From: Streptomyces rubrogriseus
GTDB lineage: Bacteria; Actinomycetota; Actinomycetes; Streptomycetales; Streptomycetaceae
Length of the DNA stretch: 64,000 nt
Assembly (NCBI RefSeq): GCF_027947575.1
Contig: NZ_CP116256.1
Location: forward strand, 1,922,001 to 1,986,000
Reading direction: 5' to 3'
Of this stretch, positions 51,119-60,128 are shown in pieces. Numbering within the stretch: the first letter of the stretch is position 1; each line of letters begins with the position of its first letter. A program made the position numbers and the translations under genes. Below the pieces are notes generated by a model. The model was not told where the DNA came from. It was given only the letters and a program-made list of their open reading frames with translations, and did no database searches.

Positions 51119-52758
51119 ACGCGCTCGACGCGCTGCGTGCCGGTGCGGGTGCGGTAGGAGCGGGTCCACTCGGAGGCGGCCCGCGGGTCGGTGCGGTCGG
51201 AGACCACGTAGTAGTCCATCTGCGCCCGGTCCGCGGTGATGTCCAGCACGCCGTAGCCGTGCCGGTCCGTGTCGACCCAGCGCACGTGCCGGTTCGCGGC
51301 CCGGATCACCGGCGCGGCGATCGCCGAGACGGTGCCCTCGGGGACCTTCACGATGTCGTCGAGGTTGTCGGAGGTCACCGACGTGACGACGAACTCCGTG
51401 GCCGCGGAGGCGGACAGCGGGTAGGTCCCGGCGTTGTACGGCACGTCGTTGGCCCAGGCCATGTGGATGTCGCCGGTCAGGAACACGGTGTTGCGGATCG
51501 CGTGCGCGCGCAGGTGGGCCAGCAGCTCGCGGCGGTCGTCGGTGTAGCCGTCCCACTGGTCGGTGTTGAGGGCGATGCCCTCCTTCGGCAGCCCGAGCAG
51601 TTCGGCGAGCGGCCGGAGCAGTGACGCGGGGAGCGAGCCGACCGCGAACGGCGAGATCATCACCGGGTTGCCGACCAGCCGCCAGGTGGCGTCGGAGGAC
51701 GCGAGACCCGACTTGAGCCAGTCGAGCTGGGCGCGGCCGGTGAGGGTGCGGTCCGGGTCGTCGACGTCGCCGTTGCCGAGCGCCACCTGCTGGGACCGGA
51801 AGGAGCGCAGGTCGAGCAGCGAGAGGTCGACCAGCTTGCCGAACCGCAGCCGCCGGTAGGTGGTGCCGGCGATCGCCGGGCGCACCGGCATCCACTCGAA
51901 GTAGGCCCGCTTGGCGGCGCTCTGCCGCTCCGCCCAGCTCCCCTCGGCGCCCTCGGTGTGGTTCTCGGCGCCGCCCGACCAGGTGTCGTTGGCGATCTCG
52001 TGGTCGTCCCAGATCGCCACCACCGGAGCCGTGGCGTGCAGGGCCTGGAGGTCGGGGTCGGTCTTGTAGCGGCCGTGCCGGATCCGGTAGTCGGCGAGGG
52101 TGAGGATCTCGTGGGCCGGCGCGTGCGGACGCACCACCGTGTCGCGGGTGCCGTACTCCCCGGTGCCGTACTCGTAGATGTAGTCGCCCAGGTGCAGCCA
52201 GGCGTCCAGGTCGCCGCGGGCGGCGAGATGGCGGTACGAGGAGAAGTACCCGGCCTCCCAGTTGGCGCAGGAGACCACGCCGAAGCGCAGGCCGGTGACG
52301 GCCGCGTCGTGCGCGGGGGCGGTGCGGGTGCGGGCGACGGGGGAGTCGGTGGGGCCCGCGGAGAAGCGGAACCAGTAGTCTGTGGCGGGTGCGAGGCCGC
52401 GGACGTCCGCCTTGACGGTGTGGTCGGCGGCGGCCGTGGCGGTGACGGAGCCCTTGGCGACGACGTTCGTGAGGGCCTTGTCCGTGGCGACCACCCAGCT
52501 CACCACGGTGTCCGGACCGGTACCGGAGCCCGGTATGGCCTCGGGCGTCGGGGTCACCCGGGTCCACAGCAGGATCCCGTCGGGCAGGGGATCGCCGGAG
52601 GCGACGCCGTGCAGGAAGGCGGGGGCCGCGTCGGCGGCGCCGGCGGGCAGCGCCGCGGCCAGCGGGGCGGCGAGCGCGGCACCGGCCGCCGCGGCCTTGA
52701 CGACCGTACGGCGGCTCGGGGTGCGGGAGTTCTCGGAGGCTCTGTGTCGACTGGTCAC
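51103..52758 (-). CDS. phoD: Secreted alkaline phosphatase/phosphodiesterase PhoD
   Basis: A 551-residue PhoD-type metallophosphatase. The N-terminus contains a twin-arginine signal ([20 protein letters not shown]), so it is exported folded by Tat. A small beta N-domain ([20 protein letters not shown]) precedes the catalytic domain with metal-site motifs [34 protein letters not shown] and [10 protein letters not shown]. Streptomyces phoD is known to be induced by PhoP under phosphate limitation. The GTG at 52758 is preceded by two palindromes rather than a clear SD. Confidence 0.94.
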   Translation of the reverse strand: MTSRHRASENSRTPSRRTVVKAAAAGAALAAPLAAALPAGAADAAPAFLHGVASGDPLPDGILLWTRVTPTPEAIPGSGTGPDTVVSWVVATDKALTNVVAKGSVTATAAADHTVKADVRGLAPATDYWFRFSAGPTDSPVARTRTAPAHDAAVTGLRFGVVSCANWEAGYFSSYRHLAARGDLDAWLHLGDYIYEYGTGEYGTRDTVVRPHAPAHEILTLADYRIRHGRYKTDPDLQALHATAPVVAIWDDHEIANDTWSGGAENHTEGAEGSWAERQSAAKRAYFEWMPVRPAIAGTTYRRLRFGKLVDLSLLDLRSFRSQQVALGNGDVDDPDRTLTGRAQLDWLKSGLASSDATWRLVGNPVMISPFAVGSLPASLLRPLAELLGLPKEGIALNTDQWDGYTDDRRELLAHLRAHAIRNTVFLTGDIHMAWANDVPYNAGTYPLSASAATEFVVTSVTSDNLDDIVKVPEGTVSAIAAPVIRAANRHVRWVDTDRHGYGVLDITADRAQMDYYVVSDRTDPRAASEWTRSYRTRTGTQRVERVYSPA

Positions 52759-52760
52759 GG

Positions 52761-52821
52761 CCGATCAGGTTACTGATCGGTACGCGCGCGAGTGGGCGAA
52801 CTCGCAAAAGTTCGCCCACTC
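52761..52821. promoter_or_regulatory. Two palindromes upstream of phoD
   Basis: CCGATCAG-GTTA-CTGATCGG (52761-52780) is a perfect inverted repeat that covers a likely -10 (TAACCT on the minus strand) and ends 2 bases from the start codon. A second perfect 12-bp inverted repeat with an 8-base spacer (52790-52801 and 52810-52821, arms containing GTTCGCC) lies just beyond. The second could be a terminator of the upstream dsbA-like gene or contain PhoP-type GTTCRCC half-sites. Confidence 0.6.
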
Positions 52822-52889
52822 GTCGGACGGCGATCACCGGAACCGGCCACCGGGGCCGGTCACCCGGGACCGGCGGCGGGATCAGCGGG

Positions 52890-53690
52890 TCACTTGGTGA
52901 CGCCCGCGTCCTTCAGCGCCTTCTGCCACGCGTCGGGCGTGCTCGGGGTCTCGACCACCTTGTCGTTGATCTTGATGGTCGGGGTCGACTCGACGCCCTC
53001 GGCCTTGTCGAAGGACTTGCTCATCCGCATCGCCCAGGCGTCGTAGGTGCCCTTCTCCACGGCGTCCTGGAACTTCTTGTTGCCCTTCAGGGCGTCGACC
53101 GAGTCCGCCACCTTGATCAGGTAGTCGTCCTTGGCGAACTCGTCGGTCGACTCCTCGGGGTGGTACTTCGTGGAGTAGAGCGCGGTCTTGTAGTCGACGA
53201 ACGCCTCGGGGCTGACGTTCAGCGCGGCGCCGAGCGCGCTCAGCGCGTTCTTGGAGCCCTCGCCGCCCAGGTTGCCGTCGAGGAAGGTGCCGACGGTGAA
53301 GGAGAGCTTGTAGTCGCCGTCCTCCATGCCCTTGTTGACGGTCTCGCCGATGCTCTGCTCCATCGCCGCGCAGCCCGGGCAGCGCGGGTCCTCGTAGAGG
53401 TGGATGACGTTGTCGGACTTGGACTCGCCGATGACGACGGTGGTGCCGTCCTTGCCGGAGGTGTTGGCCGGGGCCACCACCTTCGCCTCGGCGGCCTTGT
53501 CCCAGCCGCTGGGCTTGTTGCCCTGCACGACGGCGTAGCTGATGCCGCCGGCTATCGCCAGCACGCCGACGATGGAGGCGGCCACGATGACCTGGCGCCT
53601 GACCTTGTCGCGCTTGGCCTGGCGCTCGCGCTCCTGGCGCAGGCGCTCACGGGCCGCCGTCTTCGCCGCCTGGCTGTTCCGCTTGCTCAT
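52890..53690 (-). CDS. DsbA-like thioredoxin-fold membrane-anchored protein
   Basis: A 266-residue protein. A basic N-terminus rich in Arg/Lys/Gln precedes one membrane helix (VIVAASIVGVLAIAGGISYAVV, residues about 36-57) and an extracellular DsbA/DSBA-thioredoxin domain. The active site is in YEDPRCPGCAAME, a CPGC motif, and the cis-Pro strand is in VESTPTIKIND. It should catalyse disulfide formation or reduction outside the membrane. The ATG at 53690 follows GGAGAG. It lies directly downstream of an integral membrane protein gene. Confidence 0.9.
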   Translation of the reverse strand: MSKRNSQAAKTAARERLRQERERQAKRDKVRRQVIVAASIVGVLAIAGGISYAVVQGNKPSGWDKAAEAKVVAPANTSGKDGTTVVIGESKSDNVIHLYEDPRCPGCAAMEQSIGETVNKGMEDGDYKLSFTVGTFLDGNLGGEGSKNALSALGAALNVSPEAFVDYKTALYSTKYHPEESTDEFAKDDYLIKVADSVDALKGNKKFQDAVEKGTYDAWAMRMSKSFDKAEGVESTPTIKINDKVVETPSTPDAWQKALKDAGVTK

Positions 53691-53712
53691 GATGGTGATC
53701 TCTCCGGGGACG

Positions 53713-53730
53713 CGCACACGGGGGTGTGCG
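53713..53730 (-). terminator. Small hairpin between the membrane protein and DsbA-like genes
   Basis: CGCACAC and GTGTGCG pair around GGGG. It is 60 bases beyond the stop of the upstream minus-strand gene and 23 bases before the DsbA-like start, so it may be a weak terminator or leader hairpin. Confidence 0.4.
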
Positions 53731-53790
53731 GAAGTTCGTATGGGGGGACTGCCGTGCTCGGTGTGCTCGTGCGACTCGGCCGGTGCCGGG

Positions 53791-54522
53791 TCAGACGAGG
53801 GTGGCCACCGGGCACGGCGGTCCGCGACGTCCCAGGGAGTGCGTGAGGATCCGCTCGCGGGCACCGGCGGCGCGGCGGGCCGGGGGAGCCGGGCGGCGCA
53901 CCGCCGGGGCCCGGCGCACGCCCACGGCGGCGACGGCGAGCAGCAGCGGCCGGAAGGTGGTCGCGGCCACCGCGCCGAGCAGCTGGGCCAGCGCCCGCTC
54001 GCCGCGCCGCAGCCAGGCCGCCGCCAGCAGCCCGACCCCGACGTGCGCGCCGAGCAGCAGCCAGGCGGTGCCGGGGTCGGCCTGGGCCAGCACCGACGCC
54101 ATCCGGTCGGTCTCGGCCCCGGTCACCCGGGTCAGCGGCGCGGTCACCCCGGCGTGGATGCCGGTCCCGTCGCCGCACAGCACGTCGAAGCCGACCGAAC
54201 GCAGCGGGCCCGCGACCGGGCCGCCCGCCCGGCCGTAGCAGACGTGCTGGCCGGTGGTGAAGACCGTGTCGGCGGCCAGCTCCAGCGGGATCAGCAGGGC
54301 GGCGATCCGCCCGAAGCCGCGCTCGCGCCGCCCGGCCAGGGCGTACGCGATCAGGAACACGGCGGCCGCGACGGCGGCCACCGTGGGCAGCGGCAGCGGA
54401 ACCCCGGACAGCAGCACGTGCGACGCGGTGCTGAGAGTCACGGCGAGTGCCGTGAACAGCGCCGCGCGTACGGCTCTGAGCGGGGTTCCGGATATGTCCA
54501 TAGCAGTAGAAGAGTGTGTCAC
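53791..54522 (-). CDS. Integral membrane protein of unknown function
   Basis: A 243-residue protein I cannot assign to a family. About five hydrophobic segments are visible (LFTALAVTLSTASHVLLSGV, PTVAAVAAAVFLIAYALAG, IAALLIPLELAADTVF, PGTAWLLLGAHVGVGLLAAA, LLGAVAATTFRPLLLAVAAV), with two conserved-looking Cys in the loop between helices 3 and 4 (HVCYGR and DVLCGDG). The tail is Arg/Pro/Ala-rich. Starts at GTG 54522 or ATG 54501 are possible, and neither has an SD. It is next to a DsbA-like gene. Confidence 0.7.
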   Translation of the reverse strand: MTHSSTAMDISGTPLRAVRAALFTALAVTLSTASHVLLSGVPLPLPTVAAVAAAVFLIAYALAGRRERGFGRIAALLIPLELAADTVFTTGQHVCYGRAGGPVAGPLRSVGFDVLCGDGTGIHAGVTAPLTRVTGAETDRMASVLAQADPGTAWLLLGAHVGVGLLAAAWLRRGERALAQLLGAVAATTFRPLLLAVAAVGVRRAPAVRRPAPPARRAAGARERILTHSLGRRGPPCPVATLV

Positions 54523-54587
54523 GGGGTCCGGTAAGGGACCCCTAAAGGGTTCCTGTGAGACGGCCGACGGTTACCGAACCGGAATGG

Positions 54588-55928
54588 TCACAGACCCGGG
54601 ATCCGGCCGTTGCGGAACAGGTCGACGAAGGTCTGGTGGTCGCCGCGCGCGCGTGCGCCGTAGCGGTGCGCGAAGTCGACCAGCAGCGGCGCGAAGCCCT
54701 CCTCGTCGGCCGCGATCGCCGCGTCGATGGCCCGCTCCGTGGAGAACGGCACCAGGGACTCCCCGGACTGGTCGTCGGCCGCCGCGTGCATGGTCGCGGT
54801 GGCCCGGCCCAGGTCGGCGACGACCTCGGCGATCTCCTCCGGGTCGTCGATGTCGCCCCAGTCCAGGTCGACCGCGTACGGCGAGACCTCGGCGACCAGC
54901 TGTCCGGCGCCGTCCAGCTCGGTCCAGCCCAGCCACGGGTCGGCGTGCGCCTGGAGGGCGCGCTGGGAGATCACCGTGCGGTGGCCCTCGTGCCGGAAGT
55001 AGTCCCGGATGGCCTGGTCGGTGATGTGCCGGGAGACGGCCGGGGTCTGGGCCTGCTTGATGTAGATCACGACGTCGTTCTCCAACGCGTCGCTGTTGCC
55101 CTCCAGGAGGATGTTGTACGAGGGCAGGCCGGCCGAGCCGATGCCGATGCCCCGGCGGCCGACGACGTCCTTCACCCGGTAGGAGTCGGGGCGGGCCAGG
55201 GAGGACTCGGGGAGCGTCTCCAGGTAGCCGTCGAAGGCCGCGAGCACCTTGTAGCGCGTGGCGGCGTCCAGCTCGATGGAGCCGCCGCCGGGGGCGAAGC
55301 GGCGCTCGAAGTCACGGATCTCGGTCATCGAGTCCAGCAGCCCGAAGCGGGTCAGCGAGCGGGCCACCCGCAGCGCGCCGAGCAGCGGGCCCTCCGCGGT
55401 GTCCAGCGTGAAGGGCGGCACCTCGTCGCTCTTGGCGCCGGTGGCCAGGGCGTGGATCCGCTCGCGGTACGCGCCCGCGTACACCCGCACCAGCTCGGTG
55501 ATCTGCTCGTCGCTGAACGCCTTCGCGTACCCGATCAGCGCGACGGAGGCGGCGAAGCGCTTGAGGTCCCAGGTGAACGGGCCGACGTAGGCCTCGTCGA
55601 AGTCGTTGACGTTGAAGATCAGCCGGCCGGTGGAGTCCATGTACGTGCCGAAGTTCTCCGCGTGGAGGTCGCCGTGGATCCACACCCGGGAGGTCCGCTC
55701 GTCCAGGTAGGCGCCGCCGTGCTGATCACCGAAGTCCGGATCCTCGGTCAAATCGCGGTAAAAGAGACCAGCGGTGCCGCGGTAGAACGCGAAGGCGGAG
55801 GCCGCCATCTTCCGGAACTTCACTCGGAACGCCGCGGGATCCGCGGCCAGCAGCTGGCCGAAGGCGGTGTCGAAGACGGCGAGGATCTCCTCGCCGCGGT
55901 GCTCCTCGTTGAGCTGCGGGACCGACAT
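54588..55928 (-). CDS. DUF2252 family protein
   Basis: A 446-residue protein of the DUF2252 family, distantly related to aminoglycoside phosphotransferase-type kinases. Kinase-like motifs are visible: WIHGDLHAENFGTYMD (catalytic loop-like) and IFNVNDFDEAYVGP (metal-binding-like), then WDLKRFAASVAL. The ATG at 55928 has AGGAGG upstream at good spacing. It is divergent from dnaE. No substrate is known. Confidence 0.88.
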   Translation of the reverse strand: MSVPQLNEEHRGEEILAVFDTAFGQLLAADPAAFRVKFRKMAASAFAFYRGTAGLFYRDLTEDPDFGDQHGGAYLDERTSRVWIHGDLHAENFGTYMDSTGRLIFNVNDFDEAYVGPFTWDLKRFAASVALIGYAKAFSDEQITELVRVYAGAYRERIHALATGAKSDEVPPFTLDTAEGPLLGALRVARSLTRFGLLDSMTEIRDFERRFAPGGGSIELDAATRYKVLAAFDGYLETLPESSLARPDSYRVKDVVGRRGIGIGSAGLPSYNILLEGNSDALENDVVIYIKQAQTPAVSRHITDQAIRDYFRHEGHRTVISQRALQAHADPWLGWTELDGAGQLVAEVSPYAVDLDWGDIDDPEEIAEVVADLGRATATMHAAADDQSGESLVPFSTERAIDAAIAADEEGFAPLLVDFAHRYGARARGDHQTFVDLFRNGRIPGL

Positions 55929-56130
55929 GCCTGGTGCCTCCTGGTGCGGGTGGTGCCTCACGGATGGAGCGGATCTCCACTCGGGCCAACGTTCGAAGGG
56001 GTGCGGGAGTGCCCGCCCCAGAAGGTACGCGTGGTGGCCCTCGGAGTGTCAGTGCAGAGGCATAGACTTCGACGCTGACCCCCCGGATCGACCGCCGCCA
56101 GTCGACCCCAGTTTTCCCAGGAGGCCGCAC

Positions 56131-59100
56131 GTGTCAAAGCCGCCGTTCACGCACCTGCACGTCCACACCCAGTACTCGCTGCTGGACGGTGCCGCGCGGC
56201 TCAAGGACATGTTCGAGGCGTGCAACGAGATGGGCATGTCGCACATCGCCATGTCCGACCACGGCAACCTGCACGGGGCGTACGACTTCTTCCACTCCGC
56301 GAAGAAGGCCGGAGTCACCCCGATCATCGGGATCGAGGCGTACGTCGCGCCCGAGTCCCGGCGCAACAAGCGCAAGATCCAGTGGGGCCAGCCGCACCAG
56401 AAGCGGGACGACGTCTCGGGTTCGGGCGGTTACACCCACAAGACCATGTGGGCGACGAACAGCACCGGCCTGCACAACCTCTTCCGCCTCTCCTCCGACG
56501 CGTACGCCGAGGGCTGGCTGCAGAAGTGGCCGCGGATGGACAAGGAGACCATCAGCCAGTGGTCCGAGGGCATCGTCGCCTCCACCGGCTGCCCCTCCGG
56601 CGAGGTGCAGACCCGGCTGCGCCTCGGCCACTTCGACGAGGCCCTGAAGGCCGCCGCCGACTACCAGGACATCTTCGGCAAGGACCGGTACTTCCTGGAG
56701 CTGATGGACCACGGCATCGAGATCGAGCACCGGGTCCGCGACGGACTCCTGGAGATCGGCAGGAAGCTCGGCATCCCGCCGCTGGTGACGAACGACTCGC
56801 ACTACACCTACGCGCACGAGGCGACCGCCCACGACGCCCTGCTGTGCATCCAGACCGGCAAGAACCTCTCCGACCCGGACCGCTTCCGCTTCGACGGCAC
56901 CGGCTACTACCTGAAGTCGACGGACGAGATGTACGCCATCGACTCCTCCGACGCCTGGCAGGAGGGCTGCGCCAACACGCGCCTGATCGCCGAGATGATC
57001 GACACCACCGGCATGTTCGAGAAGCGCGACCTCATGCCGAAGTTCGACATCCCCGAGGGCTTCACGGAGATCACCTGGTTCCAGGAGGAGGTCCGCCGCG
57101 GCATGGAGCGCCGCTTCTCGGGCCAGGTCCCCGAGGACCGCCAGAAGCAGGCCGAGTACGAGATGGACGTCATCATCCAGATGGGGTTCCCGGGGTACTT
57201 CCTGGTGGTCGCCGACTTCATCATGTGGGCCAAGAACCAGGGCATCGCGGTCGGCCCCGGCCGAGGCTCCGCGGCCGGCTCGATCGTGGCCTACGCGATG
57301 GGCATCACCGACCTCGACCCCATCCCGCACGGCCTGATCTTCGAGCGGTTCCTCAACCCCGAGCGCGTCTCCATGCCCGACGTCGACATCGACTTCGACG
57401 AGCGCCGGCGCGTCGAGGTGATCAGGTACGTGACGGAGAAGTACGGCGCCGACAAGGTCGCCATGATCGGCACCTACGGCAAGATCAAGGCGAAGAACGC
57501 CATCAAGGACTCCGCGCGCGTGCTGGGCTACCCGTACGCGATGGGCGACCGGCTGACCAAGGCCATGCCCGCCGACGTCCTCGGCAAGGGCATCGACCTC
57601 AACGGCATCACCGACCCGACGCACCCGCGCTACAGCGAGGCCGGCGAGATCCGCTCGATGTACGAGAGCGAGCCCGACGTCAAGAAGGTCATCGACACCG
57701 CCAAGGGCGTCGAGGGCCTGGTCCGGCAGATGGGCGTGCACGCGGCCGGCGTGATCATGTCCAGCGAGCCCATCGTCGACCACGCCCCGATCTGGGTCCG
57801 GCACACGGACGGCGTGACCATCACGCAGTGGGACTACCCGCAGTGCGAGTCGCTCGGCCTGCTGAAGATGGACTTCCTCGGCCTGCGCAACCTCACGATC
57901 ATGGACGACGCCGTCAAGATGGTGAAGTCCAACAAGGGCATCGACCTCGACCTGCTGTCGCTGCCGCTGGACGACCCCACGACCTTCGAACTGCTCCAGC
58001 GCGGCGACACGCTCGGCGTCTTCCAGTTCGACGGCGGCCCGATGCGCTCCCTGCTGCGGCTGATGAAGCCCGACAACTTCGAGGACATCTCCGCCGTCTC
58101 CGCGCTCTACCGCCCCGGCCCCATGGGCATGGACTCGCACACCAACTACGCGCTGCGCAAGAACGGCCTCCAGGAGATCACGCCGATCCACAAGGAGCTG
58201 GAGGAGCCCCTCCAGGAGGTCCTCGCGGTCACCTACGGCCTGATCGTCTATCAGGAGCAGGTGCAGAAGGCCGCCCAGATCATCGCGGGTTACTCGCTCG
58301 GCGAGGCCGACATCCTGCGCCGCGTGATGGGCAAGAAGAAGCCCGACGAACTGGCGAAGAACTTCGTCCTCTTCCAGGCCGGAGCCAGGAAGAACGGCTA
58401 CAGCGACGAGGCCATCCAGGCCCTGTGGGACGTGCTGGTCCCCTTCGCCGGCTACGCCTTCAACAAGGCGCACTCGGCCGCCTACGGCCTGGTCTCGTAC
58501 TGGACCGGCTACCTGAAGGCGAACTACCCGGCCGAGTACATGGCCGCCCTGCTCACCTCGGTCAAGGACGACAAGGACAAGTCGGCCGTCTACCTGAACG
58601 AGTGCCGGCGCATGGGCATCAAGGTGCTGCCGCCCAACGTCAACGAGTCCATGTCGAACTTCGCCGCCCAGGGCGACGACGTGATCCTCTTCGGCCTCTC
58701 CGCCGTGCGCAACGTCGGCACCAACGTCGTCGAGTCGATCATCAAGTGCCGCAAGGCCAAGGGGAAGTACGCGTCCTTCCCCGACTACCTGGACAAGGTG
58801 GAGGCGGTCGTCTGCAACAAGCGGACGACGGAGTCGCTGATCAAGGCGGGCGCCTTCGACGAGATGGGACACACCCGCAAGGGCCTCACCGCGCAGTACG
58901 AACCGATGATCGACAACGTGGTCGCGGTCAAGCGCAAGGAGGCCGAGGGCCAGTTCGACCTCTTCGGCGGCATGGGCGACGAGCAGAGCGACGAGCCCGG
59001 CTTCGGACTCGACGTGGTCTTCGGCGAGGACGAGTGGGACAAGACCTATCTGCTCGCCCAGGAGCGGGAGATGCTCGGTCTCTACGTCTCCGACCACCCG

Positions 59101-59670
59101 CTCTTCGGCCTGGAGCACGTGCTGTCCGACAAGGCCGACGCGGGCATCTCCCAGCTCACCGGCGGTGACTTCGGCGACGGCGCGGTCGTCACCATCGGCG
59201 GCATCATCTCGGGCCTCCAGCGCAAGATGACCAAGCAGGGCAACGCCTGGGCCATCGCCACCGTGGAGGACCTGGCCGGCTCGCTGGAGTGCATGTTCTT
59301 CCCGGCGACGTACCAGCTGGTGTCCACGCAACTGGTCGAGGACGCCGTGGTGTTCGTCAAGGGGCGCCTCGACAAGCGGGAGGACGTGCCCCGGCTGGTC
59401 GCGATGGAGCTGATGATCCCCGACCTGTCCAACGCGGGCACCAACGCCCCCGTCGTCCTCACCATCCCGGCGACCCGCATCACGCCGCCGATGGTCAGCA
59501 GGCTCGGTGAGATCCTCACCCACCACCGGGGCGACAGCGAGGTGCGGATCAAGCTCCAGGGGCCGACGAAGACGACGGTGCTGCGCCTGGACCGGCACCG
59601 GGTGAAGCCCGATCCGGCGCTGTTCGGCGACCTGAAGGTGCTGCTCGGGCCGTCCTGCCTGGCCGGCTGA
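56131..59670 (+). CDS. dnaE: DNA polymerase III alpha subunit
   Basis: An 1179-residue replicative polymerase. The N-terminal PHP domain begins FTHLHVHTQYSLLDG. The palm holds catalytic acidic residues in MPDVDIDFDERRR near residue 416, with GPGRGSAAGSIVAYAMGI before it. A fingers domain with RRVMGKKKP, an HhH segment, an OB-fold (VVTIGGIISGLQRKMTKQGN) and a C-terminal region follow. It is of the DnaE1 type. The GTG at 56131 has AGGAGG upstream. A bidirectional hairpin follows the stop. Confidence 0.97.
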   Translation: MSKPPFTHLHVHTQYSLLDGAARLKDMFEACNEMGMSHIAMSDHGNLHGAYDFFHSAKKAGVTPIIGIEAYVAPESRRNKRKIQWGQPHQKRDDVSGSGGYTHKTMWATNSTGLHNLFRLSSDAYAEGWLQKWPRMDKETISQWSEGIVASTGCPSGEVQTRLRLGHFDEALKAAADYQDIFGKDRYFLELMDHGIEIEHRVRDGLLEIGRKLGIPPLVTNDSHYTYAHEATAHDALLCIQTGKNLSDPDRFRFDGTGYYLKSTDEMYAIDSSDAWQEGCANTRLIAEMIDTTGMFEKRDLMPKFDIPEGFTEITWFQEEVRRGMERRFSGQVPEDRQKQAEYEMDVIIQMGFPGYFLVVADFIMWAKNQGIAVGPGRGSAAGSIVAYAMGITDLDPIPHGLIFERFLNPERVSMPDVDIDFDERRRVEVIRYVTEKYGADKVAMIGTYGKIKAKNAIKDSARVLGYPYAMGDRLTKAMPADVLGKGIDLNGITDPTHPRYSEAGEIRSMYESEPDVKKVIDTAKGVEGLVRQMGVHAAGVIMSSEPIVDHAPIWVRHTDGVTITQWDYPQCESLGLLKMDFLGLRNLTIMDDAVKMVKSNKGIDLDLLSLPLDDPTTFELLQRGDTLGVFQFDGGPMRSLLRLMKPDNFEDISAVSALYRPGPMGMDSHTNYALRKNGLQEITPIHKELEEPLQEVLAVTYGLIVYQEQVQKAAQIIAGYSLGEADILRRVMGKKKPDELAKNFVLFQAGARKNGYSDEAIQALWDVLVPFAGYAFNKAHSAAYGLVSYWTGYLKANYPAEYMAALLTSVKDDKDKSAVYLNECRRMGIKVLPPNVNESMSNFAAQGDDVILFGLSAVRNVGTNVVESIIKCRKAKGKYASFPDYLDKVEAVVCNKRTTESLIKAGAFDEMGHTRKGLTAQYEPMIDNVVAVKRKEAEGQFDLFGGMGDEQSDEPGFGLDVVFGEDEWDKTYLLAQEREMLGLYVSDHPLFGLEHVLSDKADAGISQLTGGDFGDGAVVTIGGIISGLQRKMTKQGNAWAIATVEDLAGSLECMFFPATYQLVSTQLVEDAVVFVKGRLDKREDVPRLVAMELMIPDLSNAGTNAPVVLTIPATRITPPMVSRLGEILTHHRGDSEVRIKLQGPTKTTVLRLDRHRVKPDPALFGDLKVLLGPSCLAG

Positions 59671-59685
59671 GCGGCACCCCGGACC

Positions 59686-59731
59686 ACGACGAGCGAGGGC
59701 GCACCCGGTTGCCGGGTGCGCCCTTCGTCGT
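59686..59731. terminator. Bidirectional terminator between dnaE and a small gene
   Basis: A 12-bp perfect stem, GGGCGCACCCGG with its complement, encloses TTG (59697-59723). It is extended by ACGACGA/TCGTCGT outer arms with a small internal loop. It lies 15 bases after dnaE and 5 bases beyond the stop of the minus-strand small gene. Confidence 0.88.
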
Positions 59732-59736
59732 GGCTG

Positions 59737-59904
59737 TCAGTTGTGGCCGAAGCGCTTGTTCCGCTTGCGGGCGGCCGCGTCGCCGGGCGTCGTCAGCTGC
59801 GGGGAGTGCTGCTCCTCGCGGTCCAGTACGGCCGACTCGGCGGCCTGCGGGGAGCGCTCGGCCTGCGGGTGCTTACGATCACGGTTGTTCTTGTTCTTGG
59901 CCAT
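59737..59904 (-). CDS. Small basic hypothetical protein (55 residues)
   Basis: This gene encodes 55 residues starting MAKNKNNRDRKHPQAERSPQ and ending AARKRNKRFGHN. A near-perfect SD, AGGAGG, stands 9 bases before the ATG at 59904, and a strong terminator follows its stop. It is hydrophilic, Lys/Arg/Asn-rich at both ends, probably disordered, and has no recognisable domain. The good ribosome site and position between two regulated genes argue that it is real. Its function is unknown; nucleic-acid binding is only a guess from charge. Confidence 0.75.
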   Translation of the reverse strand: MAKNKNNRDRKHPQAERSPQAAESAVLDREEQHSPQLTTPGDAAARKRNKRFGHN

Positions 59905-60128
59905 GGTGATCTACCTCCTGAGGGGGATCTAGGGGCCAGGGCCGGAACCAGATTCACATAGGCCAACAAAGAACGCATATCGGGCAATTACCGTCCGTGA
60001 CGCGGTCCGAGCGGTCGCGGGGTGTCGAAACGCCACGCCGAAGATCGAGTTCGGGCCGTTAACCTCCGCGTGGTCGGGCAGACTCGAAGGAAGCCCGAAG
60101 CAAACCTCCCGGAAAGAGGGTGGACCGC

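Noticed and set aside
50423..52837. Upstream extension of the MscS frame across phoD
   Set aside because: phoD is clearly real in its own frame; the MscS family begins at METILRPL.
56134..59598. Long minus-strand open frame opposite dnaE
   Set aside because: The translation is a compositional shadow of dnaE, rich in His, Arg, Val and Leu, without any domain.
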